Below are positions 35,400 to 46,927 of a stretch of 64,000 nt of DNA, one piece after another. The notes beneath the pieces are model-generated. The model was not told the origin of the DNA. It saw only the letters and a list, made by a program, of their open reading frames with translations, and did no database searches. The DNA is taken from positions 67,901,192-67,965,191 of the forward strand of contig CM065300.1 in the NCBI GenBank assembly GCA_032871835.1, in the 5' to 3' direction. The translations under genes were made by a program, and so were the position numbers. This DNA is from Dipteronia dyeriana (taxonomy: Eukaryota > Streptophyta > Magnoliopsida > Sapindales > Sapindaceae). Within the stretch, counting starts at the first letter, position 1; the number at the start of each line of letters is the position of its first letter.

Positions 35400-38103
35400 A
35401 ACTTTTTTTATGGAAAAGCCTTTGTAAAGGGATTCGATAGATTATCTGCTGACGCGATCTAGGTAATCGTCACGTCACGTCACCCCTATACATAATTTCT
35501 CTTAGAAGGTGATACTTTCTTTCAATGTGTTTCCCTCTCTTATGACTTCTTGGTTCTCTCGAATTAGCCACTGCTCCACTATTGTCACAATAGATAGTGG
35601 TCTACTTATTCACATCATGAACCACTTCCAAGTCAATAAATAATTGGCAGAGCCAGACTGTATTTTTAGCAGCCTCGCATGCGGCAACATACTCGGCTTC
35701 CATGGTGGAATTGGCAATACAAGATTGCTTGATACTCCTCCATATTACTGCCTCTCCTCTAATAGTAAACACATATCATGATGTTGATCTCCTAGAGTCA
35801 GAATCTGATTGAAAATTAGAATCTGTATACCCAACGGGAATTAAATCCCCTCCAGAGTATACAAACATATAATCTCTCGTTCTCCTAAGATACTTGAAAA
35901 TATGCTTGACTGTCATCCAGTGATCAGGACCAGGCTTTGATTGAAACCTGCTAACTATACCAACAACAAAACAAATATCTAGTCTAGTATAGAGCATTGC
36001 ATACATGAGACTTCCAACTGCTGATGCATATGGGACCCTACTCATGAATTGCTCTTCATGCTCATTCTTAGAAACTAGTTCCATAGAAAGTTTGATGTCA
36101 ATACACCTACATCGTTTCCGATGAGTAGTATATCATCAATGTAAAGAACTAGGAAAACCAACTTGTCACCTTTAATCCTTTTGTATACACGAGGTTCATC
36201 AAGGATTTGAATAAATCAAAAACTTTTTACGGCTTGATCGAACTTTATGTTCTAGGATCTGAAGCTTTCTTCAATCTATATATGGATCTTTGCAACTTGC
36301 ATACGCTTTCCTCTTGGCCTTTTGTATTGAATCCTTCTGGTTGCATCATGTAGATGCTTTCGTCAAGACTTTCATTAAGGAAAGCTGTCTTGACGTCCAT
36401 TTTCCAAATCTCTAGGTCTAGAGATGCCGCAATGGATAAGAGTATCCTAATGGATTTAAGCATGGTCACATGAGAGAAGGTTTCTTTATAATCGATCAAT
36501 TCCTTCTGTGTATAATATTTAGCTACCAATCTAACTTTAAAGGTTTCCACCTTTCAATCCATTCTTCTTTTCCTCCTGTATACCCACTTGCACCCGATAG
36601 GTTTTATCTCTTTAGGCAAGTCTACAAGAGATCAGACTTTGTTTTTTATCATTGATTCAATTTAGGATTGCATTGCCTTATCCAACTACGACAATCAACA
36701 TCGTCCATTGCTTCATTGTACGTATATGGATCATCATTGTCCAGAAGATTCTCTATAGATTTTCCTAGACCAATGTATCTCTTGGGTTATCTACTAACCC
36801 TCCCACTACGATGAGGTATGGTAGATTGTTGATTTTGTGCTGGTACGGAACTTACAATTGGGCTTGGTTGCAAAACCTCTTGTGGAATTGTATCTCCTAA
36901 AAGCTCATTCAGGACAATTATACTTTTAGGCACAAAATTATTCATATAGTCCTCTTCCAGAAATTTAGCATTTGTCGAAACAAATACTTTAAGATCTGAA
37001 GAACTATAAAAATAATTTCCTTTTGTTCCTTTTGGATACCCTAGAAATATGCATATTTCTGAATGGGACTCCATCTTTTCTTTCTTTCCTTTTAACACGT
37101 GTGCAGGACATCCAAATATCCTTAAGTGTTGTAAACTAGGCTTTTATCCAGTCCATAACTCATGCGGTGTTTTAGGAACCGACTAAGATGGTTCATTGTT
37201 TAGAATGTACATTGTGGTTTGTAAAGCTTATCCCCAAAAAGAATTAGGGAGCATTGAATAACTCAACATAGACATAACCATGTCCAAAAGAGTTCTATTT
37301 CTCCTTTCTGTCACCCAATTTTGTTGAGGTGTGCCTGGTGCAGAAAACAAAGAAATTATCCCATTATCAATAAGATATTGCTGAAACACACCAAATAGAT
37401 ATTCTCCACCACGATCAGACCTCAAGATTTTTATACGTTTCTCAAGCTGATTTTCTACTTCAGCATTAAATGCTTTGAACATTTCAAAAGCATCCGACTT
37501 ATGTCTCATGAGATATACATAACCAAATCTTGAGTGATCATCTGTGAAAATGATGAAGAACTCATATCCACCTCTAGCTTGAATGCTCATAGGTCCACAC
37601 ACATCAGTGCGTATCAATCCTAAACATTCGATGACTCTTATGCCTTTGGTCGTAAACGACCTTTTGATCATTTTACCTTCCAAACAAGGTTCACAAGTCA
37701 TTAGATCATCAACCTTTTAGTCACTTAGAGCTCCGTCACTTACCAATCTTTTAATCATTATAAGGTTAATATGACCTAGGCACAAAATCCATAGGTATGT
37801 TTCATCTTTTGATAATTTTACTCTTTTATCATTAGGTTCCATTGATTCTGTGTCTAACGAGTGACAGATATTTCCATACAAATAGAATAAACCATTTTCC
37901 AGTGTACCTTTACAAATAAATTTGTTATTCTTACTAATAATAAAACTTTTATTAAAAGTAACCGAATATCCAAATTTATTTAGACAAGAGACCGAAATTA
38001 AATTTCTCTTGAATTGTGGTACATAATAAACGTTTATTAAAACAAAATGCCTACAAGAATCAAAATTGATTCTAATATCTCCCACTACACTAGTAGACAC
38101 CAA
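35400..38103 (-). pseudogene. D pol: protease tail, integrase, reverse transcriptase, RNase H
   Basis: Minus-strand open pieces read in order. 38103-37717 is the region after protease with the GAG-pre-integrase start. 37701-37228 is integrase with zinc Cys pair CEPC, first Asp in RTDVCGP, second Asp in RSDRGGEY and Glu in TERRNRT, so all three catalytic residues are kept. 37098-36787 is the GYPKGTKG and STNAKFLEED segment. 36550-36245 is reverse transcriptase with KMDVKTAFLNE. 36084-35776 is late reverse transcriptase, and RNase H remnants with MEAEY run to about 35400. The active site YIDD is intact near 36140, but roughly 190 bp just after it are deleted relative to B (fusing VGVLTS to the KLSMEL region). 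Several frameshifts also separate the pieces. Better preserved than B in catalytic residues, yet not functional. Confidence 0.9.
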
Positions 38104-38921
38104 TGCTCTATTGCCTAAATGGAAGTTGAATTCATTCTTATTCAGTCTATTCCTTTAACCCTTTTCACCACAAAAGAAACACTTTCCTTTGATCTTGGTT
38201 ACTTTCTTGGTCTCCTTCTAAGAAGGCTCAAGTTGCTTTTTTTTTCTATTGTCTCTTGACCTTCTTACGGTTCTTTAACAGTAGCAACTTACCAAGCATA
38301 TGAATCTCTTGACCCTTACCTTTCATGAGGATTTTTTTCCACGCTTTGAACATCTTGCATCAGGCCTTGTAAGGTGTATTCCTTATTATTCAAGGCGTAG
38401 TCCAACTTGAATTGATCAAAGGAATCCGATAGTGAGTTGACAATCATGTCAATTTTGGTCTCACCATCTATCTCAGCACCATTCAGTTCAGTAATGTTGA
38501 GATGTGCTATGACTTTTATCATGTGATCTTTCACACCCTGTCCAGGTTTCGTCCTAAGATTCATAAAAGCAATCACTGCCTCTCTCTCTTAATCATTCTA
38601 GACCTCATAGCAAACATCTCTTCCAGAGACATCATTATATCGACGTCAGTCTCTATTCCTTCATGTTGCTGTTGCAACACGTCTGAGATGATGGCCATAA
38701 TATAACATACATTTAGCCATCTCATCTAAAGACTTCCACTACTGATACTCATCTCTTTTCTCATGAGTAGATTCATTAGTAGGAATAGGTGGTTTAGGAG
38801 TATACAGTATGAACTTATACTTTTCAGCTTGTAACAACAACCCAATATTCCTTTTCCATGTGACATAATTATCATCAGTTAAAGTATTATTTTTTAGGAT
38901 ATTGATTAGGGATAGGGTCAT
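38104..38921 (-). pseudogene. D gag (copia)
   Basis: Start at ATG 38921 (MTLSLINILKNN), with LTDDNYVTWKRNIGLLL, the typical copia Gag opening, then a stop-interrupted middle. The 38576-38316 frame (MIAFMNLRTKPGQGV...VNSLSDSFDQFKLDY) lies in the same frame as the opening. A zinc-knuckle remnant near 38165-38190 keeps the two Cys of KCFFCGEKG but has a stop in place of the His. Length fits a copia gag of 250-270 codons. B lost most of this region. Confidence 0.8.
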
Positions 38922-38929
38922 GATTTCTT

Positions 38930-40328
38930 TTCAATAACAAAAATTATATAAGTAAACAATCATGATATAAAACTTTTGAATATTTATCTTGAATTATAAA
39001 ATAATTCAATCATAAAATTCAACGGTGATCCAACACCCATAAATGTCATGCCTCCATGGGAGTTCGCACCATTTACTAGTTGGACTAGGTCCCACCTAAT
39101 TGTTAACATAGCAACCAACATTTTCAATTTTAGCCTTGCAATTTTATTAACAAGAACTCTTGGGAGGATATTAATAAAATTACATTGAGTGTGTTACCAA
39201 GTTATCGACCTTCAATATAAACATTCACGAATATCCCTCCTTTGGGAGTAGATACCGTTTGGGCTAATTGTCTAGTCTATCCTTGTAAGAAAGTATCTTG
39301 CTAAATTCCATTCATGAATACCTCTTGGGAGGTTATTACATGAAACATAAAGCTCAACTAAACTTGTAGGCAGTAGGTGTTTCAAAACACCTTCTCCCAC
39401 TCAATTATTTAAGGTGTGTGATCGAATTCCAAATGATGATTTTCCAAGTTATCTAGATGACAATTTAGATACCTAAACCATTCTATGCATGTTCATACCA
39501 AAAGAGATATATGAGTGACACTCCTATTCTATATGACATGTTATTAAACAATGACAAACATTGCAATATTTACAACAAATATAAATAGCTTCAATCGGTC
39601 CATCCTAGAAAAGCAAGTAAATTACATGTCTTGGAAAACAAAAAAATCCTTTCTTTGCGAACAAGTCTTCACGCGACCTTTGTCGTTTGGACTCTATCGG
39701 CTGCCTCCCGTGGGCATGCGCGTCCTTGGCTCCTACCCACGGGCGTTCGTATGCCACAACCCCATAAAGATCTGCCATCCGCAGCCCATGGCTTCCATAG
39801 GGCTGCGGTGCACAGCCCATGCCACAACAAATGTGGTCGCGTGCTCTTCGCATGCACGTTTGTTGCTACAACTTGCACGGTCCCAAACTTATTCTGATTG
39901 CTCCCAATTCTTCAGACCTTCGAGTCTTCGATACTTGAATGTATTACAGAAGAATTTAAAAAAAAATACTGCAGTTTTTTTTTTATTACAACAAGTGCAG
40001 TTTTTTTTATTACAACAAGTACAATTTTCTTTTTTAATTACAACAACAAAATAAAAATAAAAAAACTTAGCAACTACCAAGAAGGTAATTATGGCGATAA
40101 TAGACCACCCTTTTTGTTACAATCCCAACAAAAATACATTGAAATTCTAGGACAAAAATTGAGCAATAACAAACCACATATAAAACATATATATATATAT
40201 CCATACATTCCAATGTAAATATATATGCGAATACCTAGAGTGTCATCTCTTTCTAAAACATGTATACATACAATAAGAAGAAAAAGATTCACGAAAACAT
40301 ACATTAATTAATCAAGGGTACAACCAGA
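38930..40328 (-). other. Leader of element D
   Basis: About 1.4 kb between PBS and gag, without a certain gene. It holds GC-rich sequence with an 82-codon frame (39853-39605, minus) matching the B leader frame at its RSREDLFAKK end. Homopolymer-rich runs lie near 39960-40060 (poly-A and poly-T interrupted by 'ctgca' and 'acaacaagt' repeats). Confidence 0.5.
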
Positions 40329-40339
40329 CTTTGATACCA
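40329..40339 (-). promoter_or_regulatory. Primer-binding site of D
   Basis: The minus strand reads tggtatcaaag, a slightly altered initiator-Met site, two bases from the LTR. Confidence 0.75.
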
Positions 40340-40341
40340 AT

Positions 40342-40789
40342 TGTAGGGAAAAAACTGTTCAAAACGCAGCGGAAACGTGAGAAAATTTATTAAAATTAGT
40401 GTTTCTAATACCAATCTCTTTTTTTTTCCTGACGATTGAACTAGCATCGAATTGAATTCGCAAGGTCTTCCAATCCAATCACGAACTTGAATCACCTAGA
40501 AGTTTGGGCTCCCTTTCTTTAAATTGTATACCTGAGAATGGAAACAATCAAAATCTTCTTCTTTGTTAGTCACAATAATCCTCCAAGAGAAAACCCAAGA
40601 ACGTCCGGTCACTTTTGAATTATCAATCAATTTGATTGAAACTTACATGAACCTTGATTCGATGTTGTAGACAAAACCCTTTTGATGCAAAGGATACTAG
40701 TGTACTATCAAAAACAAAACAGTTCCCTCTTTTCGCTATACTTGGCCGAATTCTTCACACAATTAGTTGGATGAAGTTTATATATATAT

Positions 40790-40853
<64 letters not shown>

Positions 40854-42547
40854 ATAAAAAAACAAATAAAAAACAACTTCTCACACCAAAAATTTATTCT
40901 TGGTCGAATTTAATAGGTATTATAAATAGGAGACTAAATCCTCTCCTAAGAAGGATTTACTTGATGGTTAAAAATCCTATCCTCAGGTGGATTTACTTGG
41001 TGGTTAAGAAACATTTTCCAAAAGGAATTCTTTCCTACACCAAGACTCCTAATCCAACTCAATAGTGTATTTGTAACCATATTAAAGACTTCCTAATTTG
41101 ATTAGATAAATAATTCCTTTTATTTATCTACTTATCAAATATAGTCTTTAATATTAGTTATACTACCAACAATAGTATAATATTAGGAGACCATCTCCTA
41201 ATAGAAAAAGATTTTGACTTTTATTTAAAAAAATAATTAATCACCCAATTAATTAATTTCTATTTAATTAAATAATAAAATAATATAATATAATTAAGCT
41301 ATTCTAAATAGCCTTGCCGCTCAAACCATATATATGGGCCAATATGTTATTTTCCTGTTTTATTAAATCCATTTGACTTTTATAAAAAGTCCACATGTAA
41401 ACTAGACCCATTCTTGCAAAAACAAACAAATCCACATGCCTTAATACAATTCTAGATAGACCCCTAAATTGGTCCGGTAGAATATGTCAAGTGATCCATG
41501 CAAGTTCGTGAGGATTGGAGATCTTGGCAGGCTATCTAGATTTAAGCTCCAATAGACACAACCAATCACAATTAACAAATGATTCTCTTAGGTCCGATCT
41601 ATTTAATTTTAGTTCATTCCACTAAAGAACTAAAATTGAACTCTTAAATAAATATAGAATAAGTTGATGTTACTCATTCATACCCTAGACAACCTTATTG
41701 GAGAAAGTGTATCCTCGTGAAGAATACCAGTAATCGCCAAGAGCTCATAGACCGCCTATAGCTCTCCAATTTACCATATTTACTCTTATGACCACATTTT
41801 GAACTTGGATATTTTGACTTGTCCAGAAGCCACGTTTCAATAGACACTATCAAAAACTTAACGTTAAGATTTAATATTCAATACCTCAAAACAACCATAT
41901 GATTGCATTTTACTCTCATTCAATAAATGGAGCCACGATGTCCATATCTATAAATGAAGCCCTCTATCGATTAACAATTGAATACCACCAAACTATCGGG
42001 GATAGACTATGCTATATAATCGTACTCATTGATATCACAAATGATAACACTTGCAACCATAAGTCCCATTTATCTCAGGATTGAGATAGACTCTTTGATT
42101 GTCTACAAATGAAAACTTTTATCCATTGACGGTTCTAGATAAAGTATTTCAATTTGATCCTATTCAATGCACCCAGTGCACTAGATTTTTTTGCCCAAAG
42201 ACACCACACTTTGATGATTTTAGACTCATCATAACACATTTTATCTCACTCAAATGCTAGCAAAAGAATCTACAACTTTGACAAGATAAATGCGCCCAAC
42301 ATTTCATCTTAAGTTTTGAATATTATTCAAGACTAACTAAAAAATTGTGTCTACCTCATACATATCTAGATGTATGAACATTTCTTCTTTTCTCATAGTC
42401 TTTTGACCTTATGATTATTCACTTGTGACAATTATAACAATTAAAATATAAATGCTATAATATTTGTTAAACTAGAAATCACTTTATTAATATGAAAAGA
42501 TTGTCATATACATTATTACACTTTTGCTATCGAGCATAATCCCAACA
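40342..42547 (-). repeat. 5' LTR of element D
   Basis: 2,206 bp; minus strand begins TGTTGGGATTATG, ends TTTCCCTACA. The 61-codon frame at 41899-42084 and its equivalents in the other LTRs are conserved LTR sequence, not a gene. Confidence 0.9.
40779..40851. repeat. TA microsatellite in D 5' LTR
   Basis: About 73 bases of alternating TA with one interruption (gatat near 40791). The equivalent site in the other LTR of the same element is only about 22 bases (33607-33628). Confidence 0.9.
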
Positions 42548-42850
42548 CTTATAACTAACCGGAGGTGGACACTTTCTACAAAAGTGATGACCTATTGCTC
42601 TAGAATGGCATGGCTTATCACTAGGGGGACCGGTGCCTAAGCCATACCATTTGGTGTTGGAGCATGTTTTTGATGCTTCGATCTCACACCCTTCCTTTAA
42701 GCCTTCTAAGTGGAGACTAAGGATTGGTGTGTGGATGTTTCAACTTGCCCCTCGGAGAACCGAAGTCTTATGATGCTGTTATGCTTGCAAAATCTTAAAC
42801 ACGTGAATTAAAAAGAGGTTTGGAATCTTTTCATAGACGATGCCAAATAG
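42548..42850 (-). pseudogene. E' gag N-terminal region and leader, with PBS-like site
   Basis: Continues E' after D: 'ctagaatggcatggcttatcactaggggg' aligns with 'cgagaatggcctggcttaccactggtgg' of E at 53899. The segment ends with catagacgatgccaaa at 42832-42847, which on the minus strand is a decayed form of the Tat-type PBS (tttggcgccgtct...), directly left of the LTR. Confidence 0.55.
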
Positions 42851-43823
42851 TGTTAGCTGAAAATTTGCTTTAGGTTAGGAATCTTAGTTAACAGCCTCAG
42901 AACCGTAACTTAGGTAGATCACGGTCGGGGTAGGCACCATTGGTACCGGTTTCATGTGTAAGAGTGGATGAAATGTATGAAAAGGACAACAATGAATTGA
43001 ATGACGTTTATTCAATAATACAGTGTGCATAATTGCTATAGCCAGGCTTAGTTCTGATTGTAAAGCTAAGTGATAACTCTTAAGATTCTAGGAGTCAATT
43101 ATTTTTTCTCTCCCCCCTTCTTCCTGATATTATCTCTGTATTTATACATGAAGTCACTAGAGTTTTTTTCTTGGCGTTTATGTCGAAGATTACTGGTTTG
43201 ATCTTCTTTCTTATTTTACAGGATTTTCTATTAGTGTATTAAACCCTGGAGAATCGGTTTGTGGAGGATATCTTAGAGACAATAGTGTTTGTTTCCTTTC
43301 TGGACTCTTTCATTATAGTTGTGCGTACGTTGAGCTTGTATGGTTTAGAGAATTACTCTGATTCATCTATTAGTGGTTTAACACCTTAATGTATCGACCT
43401 GGTGATGAGGAACTTGGTCATCCTGATGTTGAAATACCTCGAGGTACCAGTCTGCTGGCGAGGTACCTAGAGGTACCATTCTAACAATGTGACGCGCTTG
43501 ATCAATCGTGTTGGAGCTTCATGTTCATCTAGGAGCTTTATGGGCATCTTCCTTTCTAGTAAAAAGGTAGGTAAGATATGTATGACGACTGAACAATAGA
43601 ATAGTACCAGGGTACTTAGGTACATGTTGGGTGGTCTATGGAGGTGTAAGTGATTCATTTCGATTCAACAATGATGTCAGTGTATTGCGGTTGTGTTAGA
43701 CCCGTTACTACGAGGTAGATCATAGTACGTAACACCTAACCCGGTATAAGTAGATTTTTCCTACCAGGTGGCAGCTAGGTGGAAAATATTCCATTAATCC
43801 TTTACCAAAAATAGCTATTAACA
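42851..43823 (-). repeat. 5' LTR of E'
   Basis: 973 bp from TGTTAGC (42851) to ATTAACA (43823). It aligns at both ends with the E LTR (54142-55317) and, for the first 250 bp or so, with 12210-12556. Confidence 0.7.
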
Positions 43824-44156
43824 ATCATTATTGCAATACTATAGGTCATATTAAGCCTGAGTGCTTTAAATTCATTGAATATTGTAAGTTAGGTATTGCA
43901 TCTAGAGATAATGAGATTGAACTTCAATTTAAGCATGCTAAGGATTTAGATTTTGAGAAGCACGATATGGTTTAAGCATGGTAAGAATGTTTGGAGTAAA
44001 AAGAAAACAAACCTTGTTGAGCTTGACAAATCATGTGGTGCTAATATTAAAAAGAAGAGTATCAATGATATAATTGTAGATCAAGTTATTGAAGGTCTAT
44101 ACACTCGTTTCAATAATGTTGCCAAGAAAGATGTCGATGATGTTTATGTAGGTTAA
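43824..44156 (+). pseudogene. F1 gag, C-terminal part
   Basis: Opens with the target-duplication ATCAT and then completes the second zinc knuckle started before 12209: the remaining residues give the full C-x2-C-x4-H-x4-C spacing. It then runs parallel to F2 gag (SRDNEIELQF-KHAKDL, the NDI-VDQVIEGLYTRF segment). A frameshift lies near 43970; the frame 43953-44156 closes at a TAA. In F1, F3 and F5 the sequence just after shares a KWYKGECSYH-like reading that ends at a stop, so the gag end is probably there in the ancestor. Confidence 0.75.
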
Positions 44157-45891
44157 CCCAAGACCAAGTGGTACAAGGGTGAGTGCTCTTACCATTAGTG
44201 CATGTTGCATATGTGAGTTAGCTTTAGATTAGTGTCAAGTTGTGATAATTTTAGCTTACTTGCTTTGTTTTGTTATAACATGACATGAACTTAGCTATCT
44301 CACAAGATTTGTTATGGTAGTCGAAATTCTTTTATTAACTTTAGAGACATTGCATTATTGAAGTCTATATGGTGTTGTTTATGTTAAGACTTTTAGAGAA
44401 AGTCTTTTTTATGTGTTTGAGTTGAAGTGTTTAGTCTCTATTCTCTTGAGAAGACATACCAATAACTTGTTGTCACAGAGACAAACAAGCCAAGAGAGCT
44501 CAGAAAAAGGGAGAAGGCTTTACATTGGATGAAAAATCTTGCTAAGGTATTTCTATATCCTAAAGCTTGCTTTCTAGTTTTTCATCTTTAGACTCTATGT
44601 TTGTATTACATAACGTAGCATGAAACATTAGAGAGCTAGTATAACATTCTTATGGTTCTCATTGGCATTTTCTATTCTAAGATCTCTTAGTGATGATGTT
44701 CACATTGATCTTAATCATGATGCATTTTTATATGTTTTATTGTTGAGTGGCATATTTTGAAAAATATGAGTTTCATATTCTTTGAAAGCTATTTTCTTGA
44801 GAAGTAATGATCTTGAGTAAATCTCTTTGTATTGCGTTTAGATCATGTGCTTGTAAGCCATTAAACTTTGTTTTCAAAAATGCACTTTGCTTCTCTTGTA
44901 TGTTTTGTTGAGTAAGTTACGTTTGCTAATATGTAAGTTGTGGATACACCTTGAAGTCTTTTAACTAGTATAGTTTAGATAACCTATGGATAGTATCCAT
45001 TCTGCTTCGGCAAATACAAAGAACTCAAAGAGCACCTTCATGAAATGGGCTACACACTTTAGTTGTAAAGTAGCCCAATGTAGGAAAGGGCTACACAGTT
45101 GTGATGAGTGAAAGCCGTCATGAAGAGTATATGTTTATGTCATAAAAAAATCAAAGAATTGTTGAAAAGAATCAATCAAAAAAAACTTTGATTCAAAGCC
45201 TATAAAGAAAAGGAAGAAGGCTTAAAAAAGTATAGTTGAAAATCAATAGTGCTCAGGTTGAAAAATAGAAATGGAATGATGAGCCACATGCACACACACA
45301 CTCATATGTTGAATTCTATTCTCATAAAAGCAAAAGTTCCTGAAGATAATCGGTTTGACCTTTTATGGAAAAGCTTAAGATGAATAGATTTGGATATGAT
45401 TTACTTGTTGATTATGAAACTATTCCTCTATATATACTTGAAGCAAAATTCAAACACAAACTTTGTTTACAAGTATTTGATATTCTAGCAATTTTAGAAG
45501 AATTATGAGAGAAATTGAAAATCTCGATGTATCTCTTATAGTTTGTGAAGCTTATTTTGTTGATTTTATTTAAAATTGCTTGAGTGTGTGATTATGTGAA
45601 TTTTATTGTGAACACTATTCTATCTTGATCTTAGATAGAGCATTTATCAAGGGGGATCTTAGTATGCTAAACTTTATTCTTTTTTATGATATGTTCACAT
45701 GTTTCAAGTTGATATTTGTTGGCATATGCTTGGTTGATATGGTGAATCTTATAGATGTTATTTAATGTTTCTTGAATTGCCTGATGATTCTTTGTATTAC
45801 CTTATGTCTTTGTATTTTTATGTTACTAACTTGCTTTGATTGTTTTAACTCATGTTTGTTTTATGTGTCTAGTATTTCTCTACATAAGGTC
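44157..45891 (+). other. F1 spacer between gag and ORF2
   Basis: AT-rich, no gene. It parallels the spacers of F2, F3 and F5 throughout, including the 'gggctacacac' and 'gtgatgagtgaaagccgtca' blocks. The purine tract is at 45649-45656. Confidence 0.6.
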
Positions 45892-46478
45892 ATGGGAAGA
45901 ATTAAGAATATCGGAAGTGGCAATTCATCAAAACCCATAGACAAGTCCAAGTCTTCCACTAAGTGATCCAAATCCTCAAGGTTAAACCCTTTAGGAGTTA
46001 TGGGAACCAAGAAGTTGTTTCAAGAAAGAGGTATTGACTTGAGTAAGTGTCAAAGCTTATATGTCCATTAAAGCTTAATTGATAGAAATTGGGGCTCATC
46101 GGTAACCATGCTTGGTATGGTGAATGATAATACTATTAGAAGATTCAATTACGAGTAAAAAGAAAGTGCTAACTATTTAGACGTCGTGAAGGATGTTAGA
46201 GGTGTTGTTTTTAGAGTCAATTTGGAGAATATTAATAAATTTCTCGGATTGCCCAATAATATTGAGTCAGATTTTCTTGATGTGGACATAGTAGACAATC
46301 TCAATATTATGGGTCAAACTTTTTGTGGTGACACTACTTTTGAGTGGAGTAATCGGGCATTCATTAGTCAAAGTGGATTTACTAAGGTTAGTGCTTTTTG
46401 GCATCTATTTTCATGTACCAATCTTGTAGGATCTTCAAAACTACATAACTAAACAAAGAAAAGATCAAGATTGTGCAT
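45892..46478 (+). pseudogene. F1 ORF2, truncated
   Basis: Starts MGRIKNIGSG, the same start as F2 and F3. It carries LFQERGIDL, RGVVFRVNLENINKFLGLP, FEWSNRAFIS and AFWHLFSCTN. The open piece 46186-46452 covers the central domain. Stops occur at 45964 and in the 46070-46165 region, and the ORF is cut at about 195 codons where an F3 LTR fragment joins at a shared 'gt'. Resembles the putative plant transposon protein family; function unknown. Confidence 0.6.
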
Positions 46479-46927
46479 GTCTTGACAATAGGTGTGAGAC
46501 CTATGTTGTTGAGCAAGAAGTCTTGGTAAGAGGTGTGAGAACTTGGATTGTCAAGCAAGGAAGTCTTGGCTAGAATCGGGAGGACTCGAATAGTCGAGCA
46601 AGAAGTCTTACCTAGGGTCGTGAGGATTCGGATAGGCAAGCGAGGATGTCTTTACTAGAGTCGAGAGGACTCGGATAGTTGAACAAGAAGTCTTGCCTTG
46701 GGTCATGGGGATCCGGTACGGTGAGTGAGGAAGTCTTGACAAGAGGTGTAAGGCCTCGAATTGTTGAGCATGAGGGTGACATTTTCATGAGTAGGATAGG
46801 AGGGTAGTTTATAGGTGAATGGGTCACTTGAGAGATTGTACTTGTCTTATTTACTAGTGGATTTTGTTTGCTGGTGGCTGCTAGCCCTTAGATGTTTCCT
46901 CTTCGGAAGTTTACCAAGTTATTTCTT
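46479..46927 (+). repeat. 5' LTR fragment of F3, with minisatellite
   Basis: Corresponds to the minisatellite and the following 160 bp of the LTR ('gtagtttataggtgaa', 'ctagtggattttgtttg'). Seven 42-bp units run to 46769. It breaks off at 'ttatttcttg', where gag-end sequence 'aacaagtggttcaagg' begins. Confidence 0.8.

Larger units (their letters stand above)
33116..42547 (-). mobile_element. Element D: Ty1/copia, same family as B, minus strand
   Basis: LTRs at 33116-35332 (3') and 40342-42547 (5'), PBS, leader, gag, pol and PPT, all in minus orientation. It is inserted in E' gag, which continues on both sides (caccctaa before, cttataac after). A 5-bp duplication is not clear (cctaa against cttat). 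Gag is present here, unlike in B, but all coding parts carry stops, shifts or deletions. Confidence 0.9.
12210..43823 (-). mobile_element. E': Tat-type Ty3/gypsy element hosting B, F2 and D
   Basis: Outer LTR ends are at 12210 and 43823, flanked by GTCAT and ATCAT. E' sequence proper is 12210-12556 (part of the 3' LTR), 31836-33115 and 42548-42850 (gag region) and 42851-43823 (5' LTR). The rest is inserted elements. Orientation is minus: the PBS-like site lies just left of the right LTR. About 600 bp of the 3' LTR and all of pol are missing between 12556 and 31836, so deletions accompanied or followed the nested insertions. Confidence 0.7.
11378..46478 (+). mobile_element. F1: F-family Sirevirus-like element, split by E'
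   Basis: F1 consists of 11378-12209 (gag middle) and 43824-46478 (gag end, spacer, ORF2 start). The 31.6 kb in between is the inserted E' with its own nested insertions. The two halves join in the same frame in the middle of a zinc knuckle. The left end lacks LTR, PBS and gag N-terminus. The right end is cut within ORF2, where an F3 LTR fragment begins. F1 is visibly more diverged from F2 and F3 than those two are from each other. Confidence 0.75.

Noticed and set aside
33116..42547. Clear target-site duplication for D
   Set aside because: The flanks are cctaa and cttat; only three of five positions agree, so it cannot be claimed.
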